Shown here: piece after piece, positions 29,901 to 37,910 of the stretch
Numbering within the stretch: the first letter of the stretch is position 1
How the letters are laid out: every line of letters begins with the position of its first letter
Assembly: GCF_000325745.1 (NCBI RefSeq)
Contig: NC_019907.1
Location: forward strand, 702,001-766,000
DNA: 64,000 bases
Direction: 5' to 3'
From: Liberibacter crescens BT-1
GTDB taxonomy: Bacteria > Pseudomonadota > Alphaproteobacteria > Rhizobiales > Rhizobiaceae
The notes under the pieces: generated by a model
Seen by the model: only the letters and a program-made list of their open reading frames with translations
The model's database searches: none
What the model was told of the DNA's origin: nothing
Program-made: the position numbers and the translations under genes

Positions 29901-30433
29901 TAAACCTTCCTGAAACCTCAATTAATGAGTTAAATTTGAATTTAATTCAATCTTTAATTTCAAAAATTGATGTTATGAAGGAAGATATAAAGGATGAAAA
30001 TATTCGTTATCTTGTTAGTGAGTTGTTGAAGAATAGTAAAACAAAATTGGTTCCTGTCGTTATGCCGTTTCAAGTTATTTCCGGGAATCTAAAAATCCAT
30101 AATGTAAACATTGAACAGGATAATGCTAATTTAGCTTTTAATGCAAATATTGATTTTTTGAATTCAAAATACCAGTCTTCACTTGAGATCAGGTTTCAAC
30201 AAAGTCAATTAAATATGAATTTAGGTTCGCCTACGTTGAAGTTGGAATTTTATGGTCCATTCGGAAAAATACATCGGCGTATTGATGCTGTTGAAATTAT
30301 AAATTATATATCTATGCGTTCTTATGAACAGAAAAGACGACGTGTTGAACGCTTACAATCACATATTCTAGAAAAAAATCTTTTGCATCGTGAGGCAATA
30401 TTTTATTCTTTTGATAATAAAACATATCATTAA
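26933..30433 (+). CDS. AsmA-family outer-membrane assembly/lipid-transport protein
   Basis: 1166 residues with an N-terminal signal anchor (ILIFFGLLLTIVLIGVLVAP) followed by the AsmA signature GKRVVVHGNVSARILPFPSV near residue 45. A long repetitive beta-rich region follows, and the AsmA C-terminal domain contains GKNLLEIVKGMIGMGELNLP. AsmA/TamB-like proteins bridge the periplasm and move phospholipid toward the outer membrane. The start is a TTG at 26933, supported by GGAG at 26920-26923, nine bases ahead. Ends before a strong 20-bp hairpin at 30457. Confidence 0.9.
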   Translation: MLGRILIFFGLLLTIVLIGVLVAPMFIDGTDFRSNFERQASIILGKRVVVHGNVSARILPFPSVTLYDVRISKDNGEDVQLKIDKFSMDAELAPFLSGEIRIFDMRIEQPHLKIQLLKDGGFDWFQENKIKIPMHSIILENVHIKGGEVDFFDQQLGRHHYIVDLDAEMSAHASNTHNLLKSSLGGALRLEGSGIFDDNRSAFGLFVEFPESGNIIPLKLKLSPDFYPVVIDINGQLYLDKQQPVYRGSFMALTDPLKNLGIQELKEKPRISGDIEITNQRIKIPQYQAELGNIKENPYVVKGKATLEMGFNPEFFLIAHGQKINIKNIIQEKHEGKTSRNPIVFNNDWISIIMAISSRLPVPSIQGRASIDLPAVISEKVSLQDIHLDLLFSKTGWRIDKAIATLPGNTKLEAKGDFLFKGQPLFKGHILLASTQPSGFLSWIYPQFNSQRYPMMSIGFSSDIIISRESQLFDSLEIDIGSSTFKGHAARQVVSGYPSIVSATLVGDQLDIDTIHALQNIFMQPEISSTLLSNHVTVELKTDNVFISNVKAGALNIWFTLENNNVHINRLSLVNVAGAEMTLSGQASRISNTWNGTGEFTFKAADPSPFLALVNGLFGPHPFLKKLFNNARWYNNTALRGSINLKETNEQSITVTMAGVGNGSRLNVDYRISDIYHQKEIKFQATIENQNTSILLGQAGVETLPIDVKADTNARLTVTAKGALNSLLESQLTFATDHSFFTAKGMVGVNTENFLLGKANLSLETVDLDPYLLMYGVALPNIGTGLPIKLKAEAEVNSKNIVLSNIVGEVAKKSFSGSLTINPFVNHPKVEGDLTFNTIDLDWLISAVYGPLTNFFSENGWNATFIKPVFSGLNLKLKLHAAIFDTPLKEFIHDVNANILYNGGQLQLNDIHGLWKEGQIKGNILLDNNDGFGFWKMNLQADGLDLSTFKGVDNANQPLLSGKFNLKLDLESTGKNLLEIVKGMIGMGELNLPETSINELNLNLIQSLISKIDVMKEDIKDENIRYLVSELLKNSKTKLVPVVMPFQVISGNLKIHNVNIEQDNANLAFNANIDFLNSKYQSSLEIRFQQSQLNMNLGSPTLKLEFYGPFGKIHRRIDAVEIINYISMRSYEQKRRRVERLQSHILEKNLLHREAIFYSFDNKTYH

Positions 30434-30456
30434 ATATGCTAAATTTATTATTTGCA

Positions 30457-30502
30457 ATGGTATCAATAAAGTATAACAGCTATTATACTTTATTGATACC
30501 AT
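30457..30502. terminator. Perfect 20-bp stem-loop between asmA and sspB
   Basis: A perfect inverted repeat: arms of 20 bp starting ATGGTATCAATAAAG and ending CTTTATTGATACCAT around a six-base loop CAGCTA. It lies between two convergent genes, so it may terminate both. There is no strong T-tract, so termination is inferred from position and stability. Confidence 0.75.
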
Positions 30503-30592
30503 ACTATTCTCATAGAGAATCTTATAACTTCCTGTATAACTCAGAAATTTGATAATAATTTGCTTATTTTTTTCTAAAAGTATCCAATGATA

Positions 30593-31072
30593 TTACTGAA
30601 GCTGGCTTTTTATTCTCTTTATTTTTAATGGGATCATTTTTAAGGAAATCTTTTTAGTTACATTATTTGAAAGAATAGGCGCGTTTTTTTCTTCTTCTGT
30701 AGTTATTTCATTAATAGAGACATCAAATTCTAATTCAAAATTAACAGATGGATCATAAAAGCCACGAATAGCATTAAAAGGTACAGTTAACCTTTCTGGT
30801 ACATCAGAAAAAGATAAGCTTATTTCAAAATGGCTTTCCAAAACCTTGAGATCCCAAAATTGATTTTGAATGACTATAGTCATCTGTTCGGGATAGATTT
30901 TTTTTAGATTTTGAGAAATACGTACTCCATGAGCATTTGTTAAAAAAGTTATAAAGAAGTAATGATCTCCTGGAAGACGACCAGTTGCAGCAACTTCAGA
31001 AATAACAGTTTTTATGACACCACGGAGGGCATCTTTTGCCAGAATGTCATAACGAATGTGATCCTGACTCAT
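30593..31072 (-). CDS. sspB: ClpXP adaptor SspB (alpha-proteobacterial type)
   Basis: 159 residues. SspB binds ssrA-tagged proteins and hands them to ClpXP. The signature core is HYFFITFLTNAHGVRISQNL followed by YPEQMTIVIQNQFWDL and the segment VPFNAIRGFYDPSVNFELEF, as in the alpha-type SspB family. The C-terminal tail is basic (KKISLKMIPLKIKRIKSQLQ), where a ClpX-binding tail is expected. It lies just downstream of ssrA on the same strand, placing tag-encoding RNA and tag-reading adaptor next to each other. Start ATG 31072. Confidence 0.93.
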   Translation of the reverse strand: MSQDHIRYDILAKDALRGVIKTVISEVAATGRLPGDHYFFITFLTNAHGVRISQNLKKIYPEQMTIVIQNQFWDLKVLESHFEISLSFSDVPERLTVPFNAIRGFYDPSVNFELEFDVSINEITTEEEKNAPILSNNVTKKISLKMIPLKIKRIKSQLQ

Positions 31073-31227
31073 TATTTACTCTTTCTACTTTAATACAGAA
31101 ATACTTAATTATTTTGATAACTCTGAAAAGATACTATTAATTTTTTTATATAGAAAATCATTATAAAAGATTATTAGATAACTTCACAATATGATTTATT
31201 CTCTGTTATACGTTAAAACTTTTAAAG

Positions 31228-31520
31228 TGAAGGCTTCTGTTGCCAGGCGCCTTCGGGCCCCGCCTAATGGTGCAACCCATCAGGACTTGAGTTGAAGTGT
31301 CACACCGCAATTAAGCAGCGAGACGTGCTTCAGCATAGTTGTCGTTTGCAACTAGATTTTAGCCCGATAACGGTGGTACAATACCGAGCAAACTTTCAAT
31401 CTTTACGCCCTTGTCGATCCTGTTTCGCCCCCATTATATTGATTTAATATTAAACAATTTTAAAAGGTTATGGTGGAGGCGCCGGGTACTGCCCCCGAGT
31501 CCAATTGGTTTATTATATTG
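31228..31520 (-). ncRNA. ssrA: tmRNA, circularly permuted two-piece form
   Basis: Transfer-messenger RNA rescues stalled ribosomes and tags the nascent protein. On the minus strand the acceptor piece comes first (GGGGGCAGTACCCGGCGCC, then TCCACCA ending at 31471). A 38-base spacer follows (31470-31433), then the coding piece beginning GGGGGCGAAACAGGATCGAC at 31432. The first seven bases of the coding piece pair with CGCCTCC of the acceptor end. The tag frame (31349-31311) encodes ANDNYAEARLAA and a TAA stop, a rhizobial tag. The piece ends near CCTGGCAACAGAAGCC. The outer boundaries are approximate. Confidence 0.96.
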
Positions 31521-31635
31521 AATATTTATTGCTATAGTCATAAGATATAATTTCTTTTGACAGCATAAATTATAAACTTTTTTTATGGAGTTGAAAAGAA
31601 AATAATGATGTATTGACGTTCATTTAAAAAGGCTT

Positions 31636-33283
31636 TTACTTAATATTGTTGTTTTCTTTACAGTCTGCGAATATATCAAGTTTTCTATTTTTTATAGAAG
31701 TATTAACATTCATCATTGATAAAACAGAATGAAAGAGATTGTCATGAGAATGTTCTTTATGCAGCTTAGTTCTTTTAATACATTCTTGATCAATAGAAGC
31801 AGTTTTTGAAAAATCAGGAGACATCCATATAACAAAAGGGATATGTGTTTGCATTCTAGGAGCAAACATATAGGGCGTTCCATGAAGGAAAAGCCCACCT
31901 TCACCAAGTGATTCACCATGATCAGACATATAAAAAATTGCTCCACTCATTTTTTGTGAGCGTAATACAAGTTCATCAATAAGTTTGCTTAGAAAATAAT
32001 CAGTATAAAGAATTGTGTTATCATAGGCATTTCTGACTGCTTCCATAGAACAGTTATTAAAATCTTTTTCTCTGCATTCCGGCTGAAAATGACGAAAATT
32101 ATCTGGATAACGTCTGTAATAAGCAGGTCCATGACTACCAAGCTGATGAAGGAAAAGAACGCTGTCTGTCTTTACGTTGTCAAGCCATTCTCCAATTTTA
32201 TCGAGCATAATTCCATCTTGGCATTCACCTTCATTGCAGAAACGAGGAGATTTGCTATTTAAAAAAAAGAACGTTCTTTATACGTTTAGCAACATCTTTA
32301 CTGCCTGTGTTATTATCCCACCACTCAACGTAAATACCCGCATGGTGAAGAACATCAGGAAGAGTTTCTGTTGTACGTCCTTTCTTGAAGCTGTACTCTG
32401 ATTTTGGATATATAGAAAACATACATGGAATAGATACTTCTGTCACGGTTCCACAGCTATTAGTGTTATCAAAATATAGCACATTACGTTTTGAAAGCTC
32501 TGGATTTGTTTCCTTTTTATACCCGCCAAGAGAAAAATTATTTGCCCGTGCTGTTTCTCCTGCAACAACAATAAGAACACGAGGATTATGATTTATCAAT
32601 GGTACACCATCAACTTTTGCATCGGTCCCTATTGGCATTACAACGATATTATTTATATTTTTATAAGAAAATTTATATTTGATTGCGCTTATAATGGCTG
32701 TAAAAGGATTAATTGTATGCATAGCATACCGGTACGCACGGATTGTAGGGATAAGTTGTTTTGAAAACGAAAAAGTTGTAACAACAGAGACTACAAGAAG
32801 AAAGATTATAATTGCAGCATTATATGCTACTTTTGGCCACCAATTACGGTGACGCACTCGTAAAAAGAAAAATAAAATTGATGGAATAATACCTGTTACA
32901 AACACATATATCAAGAAAGGAACGGTAACTAGAGCTTTTACTTCTGCATGTGTTGACTCTAAAACATTACGGATCATATCTTCGTCAATAATGACACCAA
33001 ATTTATCAGTAAACCAGGAAGTTACACTTCCAATCAAAATCAGCAATATGAATATTGGCTTTATAATATATTTGACTGAAAGCATTGTAGTAAAGGCCGT
33101 AAAAAGGCAAAACAATATAATTGCTAAAATGGCTGTTAACAAAATACTATGATGGAAATTTTCATACATTTTGGAAAAGAACGTTCTGTTCATAATTCCT
33201 AGAATATAAAGAGAAACAAGCATTGAGAGGGTAATACTTCCTATCTCAGCTCGATAATAAAGAAATTTATTGTTAAAGTTCAT
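31636..33283 (-). pseudogene. eptA: Phosphoethanolamine transferase (EptA family), frameshifted
   Basis: Would be about 550 residues, the normal EptA length. It is an inner-membrane enzyme adding phosphoethanolamine to lipid A. The 5' part (33283-32255) has the five N-terminal membrane helices, then VVAGETARANNFSLGGY and the nucleophile Thr in SCGTVTEVSIPCMFS. The 3' part (from 32260) has SPRFCNEGECQDG, FLHQLGSHGPAYY, FYMSDHGESLGEGG and LHGTPYMFAP. The frame changes at a run of eight A (plus strand 32261-32268); seven would restore it. Everything else is intact, so this may be a fresh mutation, a phase-variable switch or a sequencing error. Exact family member not certain. Confidence 0.85.
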
Positions 33284-33795
33284 GTTTTTACCCAGAAATG
33301 GACAGTAGTTTTAACAAAAACCATGTCAAACAAAAAATAGGACAAAGGAAAATCAAGGAGGAATATTTATATCTCTTTTACCTATATTATTCTTATAAAA
33401 TTCAAAATTTTTATAGTGACTATCATAAATTTATACTTCTTCATAGGTGTAATTATAAAATTTTAATTTTTAAAATTGAACTAAAGATAGTTGTATAAAT
33501 GATGGGCTTTGTTGGTAAATTTAGGTATTGAGAAGAGACTTAAAACCAATAAAAACCTTTTATATAAGATTCAGTACAATGAAGAGTAGCTCATATAATC
33601 TAGAATTGTTTATTGTTTTTTGTATAGCAGTCCAAATGAATTCTGAAAAATCTTTTAAAAAATATAGTTTTACGCTATTTAGTTAATGCAAATACTACAA
33701 TTAAGGCATAAACAGACAAGAATTTTTTATTTTTAGCTATTGTAGAAATCTTTATTACTATAGTTGAAAATTAAAAGGGAAAAGAGGGTTAAAAT
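33284..33795. other. AT-rich gap upstream of recO
   Basis: About 510 bases between eptA (minus) and recO (plus). The 66-codon open frame at 33298-33498 is low-complexity K/Y/I/F-rich and has no ribosome site, so I do not count it as a gene. Promoters for both neighbours are expected here but cannot be fixed. Confidence 0.4.
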
Positions 33796-34521
33796 TTGCA
33801 ATGGCAGGATAATGCAATAATTCTTGGATTACGTGTTTATGGAGAAAAAAGTATTATCTTAGAGGTGATAACATCTCATCATGGACGTCATTTTGGCTTG
33901 GTTCGTTCTGGGCAATCACGTTTTATGAAAGCAGTATTACAACCTGGGAATCTTGTTAGTGTGGTATGGCGTGCCAGATTAATAAATAGTCTTGGAGAAT
34001 TTCGTGTTGAAATGTTAGAGCAACGTGCTGCACGTTTGATGGGCAGTGCTCTTTCTTTATACGGTTTGCAAAGCATTATTCTTTTATTACGTCTTTTACC
34101 TGAAAGAGATTCTTTTCCAGAAGTTTATGAAATGTTTACAGTCATTATTCAGTATCTTGACAATTCAAAAGTAATTGGAAAACTGTTTATACAATTTGAG
34201 ATTGCTGTTCTTAAGAATCTTGGCTTTGGCTTGGATTTAACAAAATGTGCCGTTACAGGCACAAAAAATGATCTTGTTTGGGTTTCTCCCAAATCTGGTT
34301 GTGCTATTTCACGTACAATAGGACAAGCTTATGCTAAAAAGATGCTGGTATTGCCTTCTTTTCTTTATGACGACAAAACCGAAAATATTACTGCTTTTGA
34401 CATAGAGGCTGCATTTCGTTTGACAGGTTATTTTTTTAATCGGCATGCTTCTCACCAAACTCCTTTTGATCAAGGAGGAGTTCGTACAAGATTTTTACAA
34501 AAATTACTAAAGATGTTCTAA
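33796..34521 (+). CDS. recO: DNA repair protein RecO
   Basis: 241 residues. RecO loads RecA onto SSB-coated DNA with RecR (RecFOR pathway). The N-terminal OB fold starts with the family hallmark MQWQDNAIILGLRVYGEKS, then LVRSGQSR and VWRARL. The helical C-terminal domain includes LLRLLPERDSFPEVYEMF and FEIAVLKNLGFGLDL. The start is TTG 33796 with GAGGG at 33784-33788. The position of the tryptophan-rich N-terminus relative to the family supports this non-ATG start. Confidence 0.93.
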   Translation: MQWQDNAIILGLRVYGEKSIILEVITSHHGRHFGLVRSGQSRFMKAVLQPGNLVSVVWRARLINSLGEFRVEMLEQRAARLMGSALSLYGLQSIILLLRLLPERDSFPEVYEMFTVIIQYLDNSKVIGKLFIQFEIAVLKNLGFGLDLTKCAVTGTKNDLVWVSPKSGCAISRTIGQAYAKKMLVLPSFLYDDKTENITAFDIEAAFRLTGYFFNRHASHQTPFDQGGVRTRFLQKLLKMF

Positions 34522-34943
34522 AAGGAGATACCTTTTATTTTATGGCTTTTGATAACGTAAAATGTAGATAGACTAAGTATAAGTTGTTATTTGCGTACAC
34601 AATCTTTGCCATATGGATGACATTTTTAAAAAAGATTAATTAATTTTAAGATTAAAAGAAGATATGAGTTGCACTAGATAAGAAGATGGCAAGAATAGCT
34701 TACGGTCATCTTTAAATAAAAAAATCCTGTTCAAGCGTACTTGTTTATGAAATCTGAAGGCGATTCTGCAGAATGGTTAAAAGTTCAGAATCGCCTTCTC
34801 CAGTTTAAGGAAATGATTTCAGTCTATGGAGAGCGGAAGGCATTTTCTTTAATTATAGAACAGGGGCGGGGATAAATTTCTTGATTTATAAGGATAATTG
34901 TTTAAACATACTTTTATCGAAGTTTTTTTAGGCTAATATATCT
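34522..34943. other. Gap between recO and rlmN with a hairpin and a 42-codon frame
   Basis: About 420 bases. A 13-bp inverted repeat lies at 34756-34798 (GAAGGCGATTCTG / CAGAATCGCCTTC, 17-base loop), possibly a transcription stop for recO though no T-tract follows. A 42-codon frame, ATG 34747 to TAA 34875 (MKSEGDSAEWLKVQNRLL…), overlaps it; it has no ribosome site and no match I recognise, and may be a gene scrap. Confidence 0.45.
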
Positions 34944-36083
34944 TTGGAAAAGCAGTCTTTAATTGGATTAACACGCGAGCAATTAGAAAATTTTTTGCAA
35001 GAAATTGGTATCTCTCGTGAGCATGTTAGGATGCGTGCATCTCAATTATGGAATTGGGTTTATGTAAGAGGTTCTCGTGATTTTGAAGGGATGACAAATA
35101 TCTCTAAAGAGATGCGTCATTTTTTTGATGAACGTTTAAGTATTGTATATCCAAAAATTATGAGCGAGAATATTTCTAAAGACGGAACAAGGAAATGGTT
35201 ACTGCAGTTTCCTGCAGGTGGTGCTGGTCGTCCAGTAGAAGTAGAAACAGTTTATATTCCAGAAAAAGATCGTGGCACTCTTTGTGTTTCCAGTCAAGTT
35301 GGATGTACTCTTACGTGTTCATTTTGCTATACTGGTACACAGAGGTTGGTTCGCAATTTGACAGTAGAAGAGATTCTTTTACAAATTCTTGTAGCACGTA
35401 ATCTATTGAATGATTTTGTTGAATTAAAAACCAATACTGAGGTTTTGGTCCAGTCAGAACAGAGGAAAATTTCTAATATTGTTATAATGGGTATGGGTGA
35501 ACCTCTTTACAATTTTGAAAATGTTAAACAGGCATTGCTGATAGCTACCGACAGTTCTGGTTTATCTTTTTCCAAGCGTCGTGTTACGCTCTCTACTTCT
35601 GGGGTTGTTTCTCAGATGTCACGTGTTGGTAGTGAAATTGGAGTAATGCTTGCTGTTTCTTTACATGCAGTTCGTGATGATTTGCGGAATATCCTTGTTC
35701 CAATTAATAAAAAATATCCTCTTGCCACTTTAATGGAGGCATGTCGCAATTATCCATCTCTTTCTAACGCAAGACGTATTACTTTTGAATATGTTATGCT
35801 TAAAGATATCAATGATAGTCGTAACGATGCTATAGAATTGATTAAATTATTAAAAGGAATTCCGGCAAAGATTAATCTTATTCCATTTAATCCTTGGCCA
35901 GGTTCAAATTATCAATGTTCTGATCCGGAAAAAATCAATCTTTTTGCTGATATTATAAAAAGGGCAGGTTATTCTTCTCCTATTCGTGCTCCTCGGGGGC
36001 GTGATATCCTGGCTGCATGTGGTCAATTAAAGTCTTCTTCTGAGAGAATGCTTAAGAAAGAACGTATTGCTGCTCCTCAATGA
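34944..36083 (+). CDS. rlmN: Dual-specificity 23S rRNA/tRNA adenine-C2 methyltransferase RlmN
   Basis: 379 residues, radical-SAM enzyme methylating A2503 of 23S rRNA and A37 of some tRNAs. The [4Fe-4S] motif is [15 protein letters not shown] near residue 122. Other family motifs are [53 protein letters not shown] and the C-terminal catalytic cysteine in [12 protein letters not shown]. The start is TTG 34944 in the sequence TTGGAAAAGCAG; the N-terminal accessory domain ([14 protein letters not shown]) is complete from here. It is immediately downstream of the recO region but not obviously in the same transcript. Confidence 0.95.
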   Translation: MEKQSLIGLTREQLENFLQEIGISREHVRMRASQLWNWVYVRGSRDFEGMTNISKEMRHFFDERLSIVYPKIMSENISKDGTRKWLLQFPAGGAGRPVEVETVYIPEKDRGTLCVSSQVGCTLTCSFCYTGTQRLVRNLTVEEILLQILVARNLLNDFVELKTNTEVLVQSEQRKISNIVIMGMGEPLYNFENVKQALLIATDSSGLSFSKRRVTLSTSGVVSQMSRVGSEIGVMLAVSLHAVRDDLRNILVPINKKYPLATLMEACRNYPSLSNARRITFEYVMLKDINDSRNDAIELIKLLKGIPAKINLIPFNPWPGSNYQCSDPEKINLFADIIKRAGYSSPIRAPRGRDILAACGQLKSSSERMLKKERIAAPQ

Positions 36084-36264
36084 ATTTTTTTGTTTATTAC
36101 GGTATTTTTCTAATCAACAATTTTTTTTAGTTTTTTAAAAAACTCTTTGATTATATTTTTTCTTATAAAACTTTACTATTTTTTCTAACTTAACTTGAAA
36201 TATTTTATGGTACATGTTTTATTCTTTAGGAATGTTACATATCTAGAAAAATAGGAGCTATCCG

Positions 36265-36453
36265 ATGACTTATGTGATGATAAAAGATTTTTTTAAAAAA
36301 GATGAATCTGGCGCTACTGCTATAGAGTATGGTTTGATTGCTGCTCTTGTTTCTGTAGCCTTGATTGTTGGTGCAACAGCTCTAGGGGGTTCTATAAGTA
36401 ACACATTCAATAAACTTGCTGGAAAAATGAATAATGCAAATAATGGTATGTAA
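36265..36453 (+). CDS. flp: Flp/Fap-type pilin
   Basis: 62 residues, type IVb pilin subunit. Short basic leader (MTYVMIKDFFKKDESG), then the Flp signature ATAIEYGLIAALVSVALIVG with the conserved Glu five residues into the mature helix, as prepilin peptidase substrates have after a Gly. Start ATG 36265 follows AGGAG at 36252. It is a single gene with its own terminator, separate from any tad assembly cluster in this window, although three TadG-like genes occur elsewhere here. Confidence 0.95.
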   Translation: MTYVMIKDFFKKDESGATAIEYGLIAALVSVALIVGATALGGSISNTFNKLAGKMNNANNGM

Positions 36454-36497
36454 TCATAATCGTAGAATAAATAGAAACGTTATATTATGATTTTATT

Positions 36498-36534
36498 GAG
36501 TTGTAGGCTTTTTATAATATAAAGCCTACAACTC
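36498..36534 (+). terminator. Stem-loop downstream of the flp pilin gene
   Basis: Arms GAGTTGTAGGCTTT (36498-36511) and AAAGCCTACAACTC (36521-36534) pair perfectly over 14 bp around a nine-base AT loop, 45 bases after the flp stop. A short T/A stretch follows. A good candidate for an intrinsic terminator. Confidence 0.75.
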
Positions 36535-36652
36535 GTTATATTTTAAGTTTCTGGATTTTGTCTATAATTATAACCTTATATTATAAGTTATTGTGTTTTA
36601 AGGGAGTTCTTTCTAACGTATTATTGTCCAGATTAAAAATATATATGATTTA

Positions 36653-37858
36653 TCAACCGCCTTGTGTTGTTCTCGTCATTATGCACGTCAATTGAAAAAT
36701 TGAAAAGCCAATTATCACAATTATAAATATTATTATTCCGAATCTGCCAGGCTGATGGTGAGAAAACTGACCAATATAGGCAGTTGTCACTGCTGCAGAA
36801 GCGATTTGTAAAGCTCCCATAAAACCAGAAGCAGAACCAGCCAGGCCAGGAACAGAGGTAATGGCTCCACCAGTCGCTAAGGGAAGCAAAAAACCATTGC
36901 CCAAGGTGAGAAGCGAAACAGCACTAATACAGGAAAAGAAGGAGCGTGGGAACAGAATAGAACCCAGTAACAGCAGAATTCCTCCCAGTACCTCAAGTTT
37001 ATATCCTAAATATAATATCTCATCACTACTACGCCCACCCTGCATTAATTTTCGTGCAAGAAGATTACCGGCAACATAGGTAACTGAAAGGCTTATATAG
37101 GAATAACCGATTAAATACTGAAGAACACCTTGAACCTGCATGAGAAAGTTTGATTCAGCTATGTAGGACCAATAAACAGAATATGCGCAACATGGTATCA
37201 CTGCATAATGCCAGAAATTTAGCGTTGTTCACAAGGTATAATAAGCTTGAAAGACTTGTCTAAATGATAACCTACGTCGTTTCGTGACAGGCAAAGTCTC
37301 TGGTAATTGCCATAGGATCAAACCGATTAAAACAGTACCAAACACTACAGAAAAGACAAAGCAGGCCTGCCAGCCAAAAGCATTATTTAACTGTCCACCG
37401 ATGAGTGGAGCGATAGCTGGAGACATACCAATAAAGGGGAAAACAGTAAGAAATATTTTGCTGGCATCTTCCTTGCTGAAAAGGTCTCCAACAATTGCTC
37501 GCCCAAGAGTAATTCCTGCGCAAGCGCCTATTGCCTGTATGACCCGCAAGATTTGTATCTGATAAAAGTTATGCGTATATATGATGGCAACAGAGGAGAG
37601 TGTGAACAGGATCAGTCCACCCAAAAGCAATTGACGTCGTCCCAGACTATCAGAAAGAGGTCCATAAAATAATTGCATAAAGGAAATTCCAAACAGGAAA
37701 GAGCTCAACATGGATTGAATTTGATCGGCATTTATCTTGAAATGCCGCATAATGTCAGGAATTGCTGGAAGAAAGATATCGCTCGCGATCAATCCAATCA
37801 CAGACATCATCGTAATGACAATCAGTAGAAATAGATGATTTATTTTTGTATCTGACAT
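36653..37858 (-). pseudogene. Bcr/CflA-type MFS drug exporter, interrupted by an in-frame stop
   Basis: A continuous frame of about 400 codons encodes a Bcr/CflA-like exporter, but codon 37231-37229 is TGA (…QAYYTL stop TTLNFWHY…). The first 209 residues show the signature DIFLPAIPDIMRHFKINADQ, FGPLSDSLGRR-like YGPLSDSLGRRQLLLGG, and RVIQAIGACAGITLGRAIVG. The second part from GTG 37201 continues in the same frame with the last helices. It follows the dehydrogenase-CinA fusion gene by 52 bases on the same strand and has the same higher GC, so both probably came together. Probably non-functional unless the TGA is read through. Confidence 0.82.
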
Positions 37859-37910
37859 GATGTCATCCTCTTTTTTGAAGATTAAGCTGTGTTGATTTAG
37901 AGATCAATAT

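Noticed and set aside
31228-31520. First impression of a tRNA because of the CCA-ending acceptor-like sequence
   Set aside because: The tag frame ANDNYAEARLAA and the permuted order show that it is tmRNA.
33298-33498. 66-codon open frame upstream of recO
   Set aside because: Lys/Tyr/Ile/Phe-rich low complexity expected from AT-rich DNA, no ribosome site, no recognisable motif.
34747-34875. 42-codon frame MKSEGDSAEWLKVQ…
   Set aside because: Composition looks coding but it overlaps a hairpin, lacks a ribosome site and has no known match.
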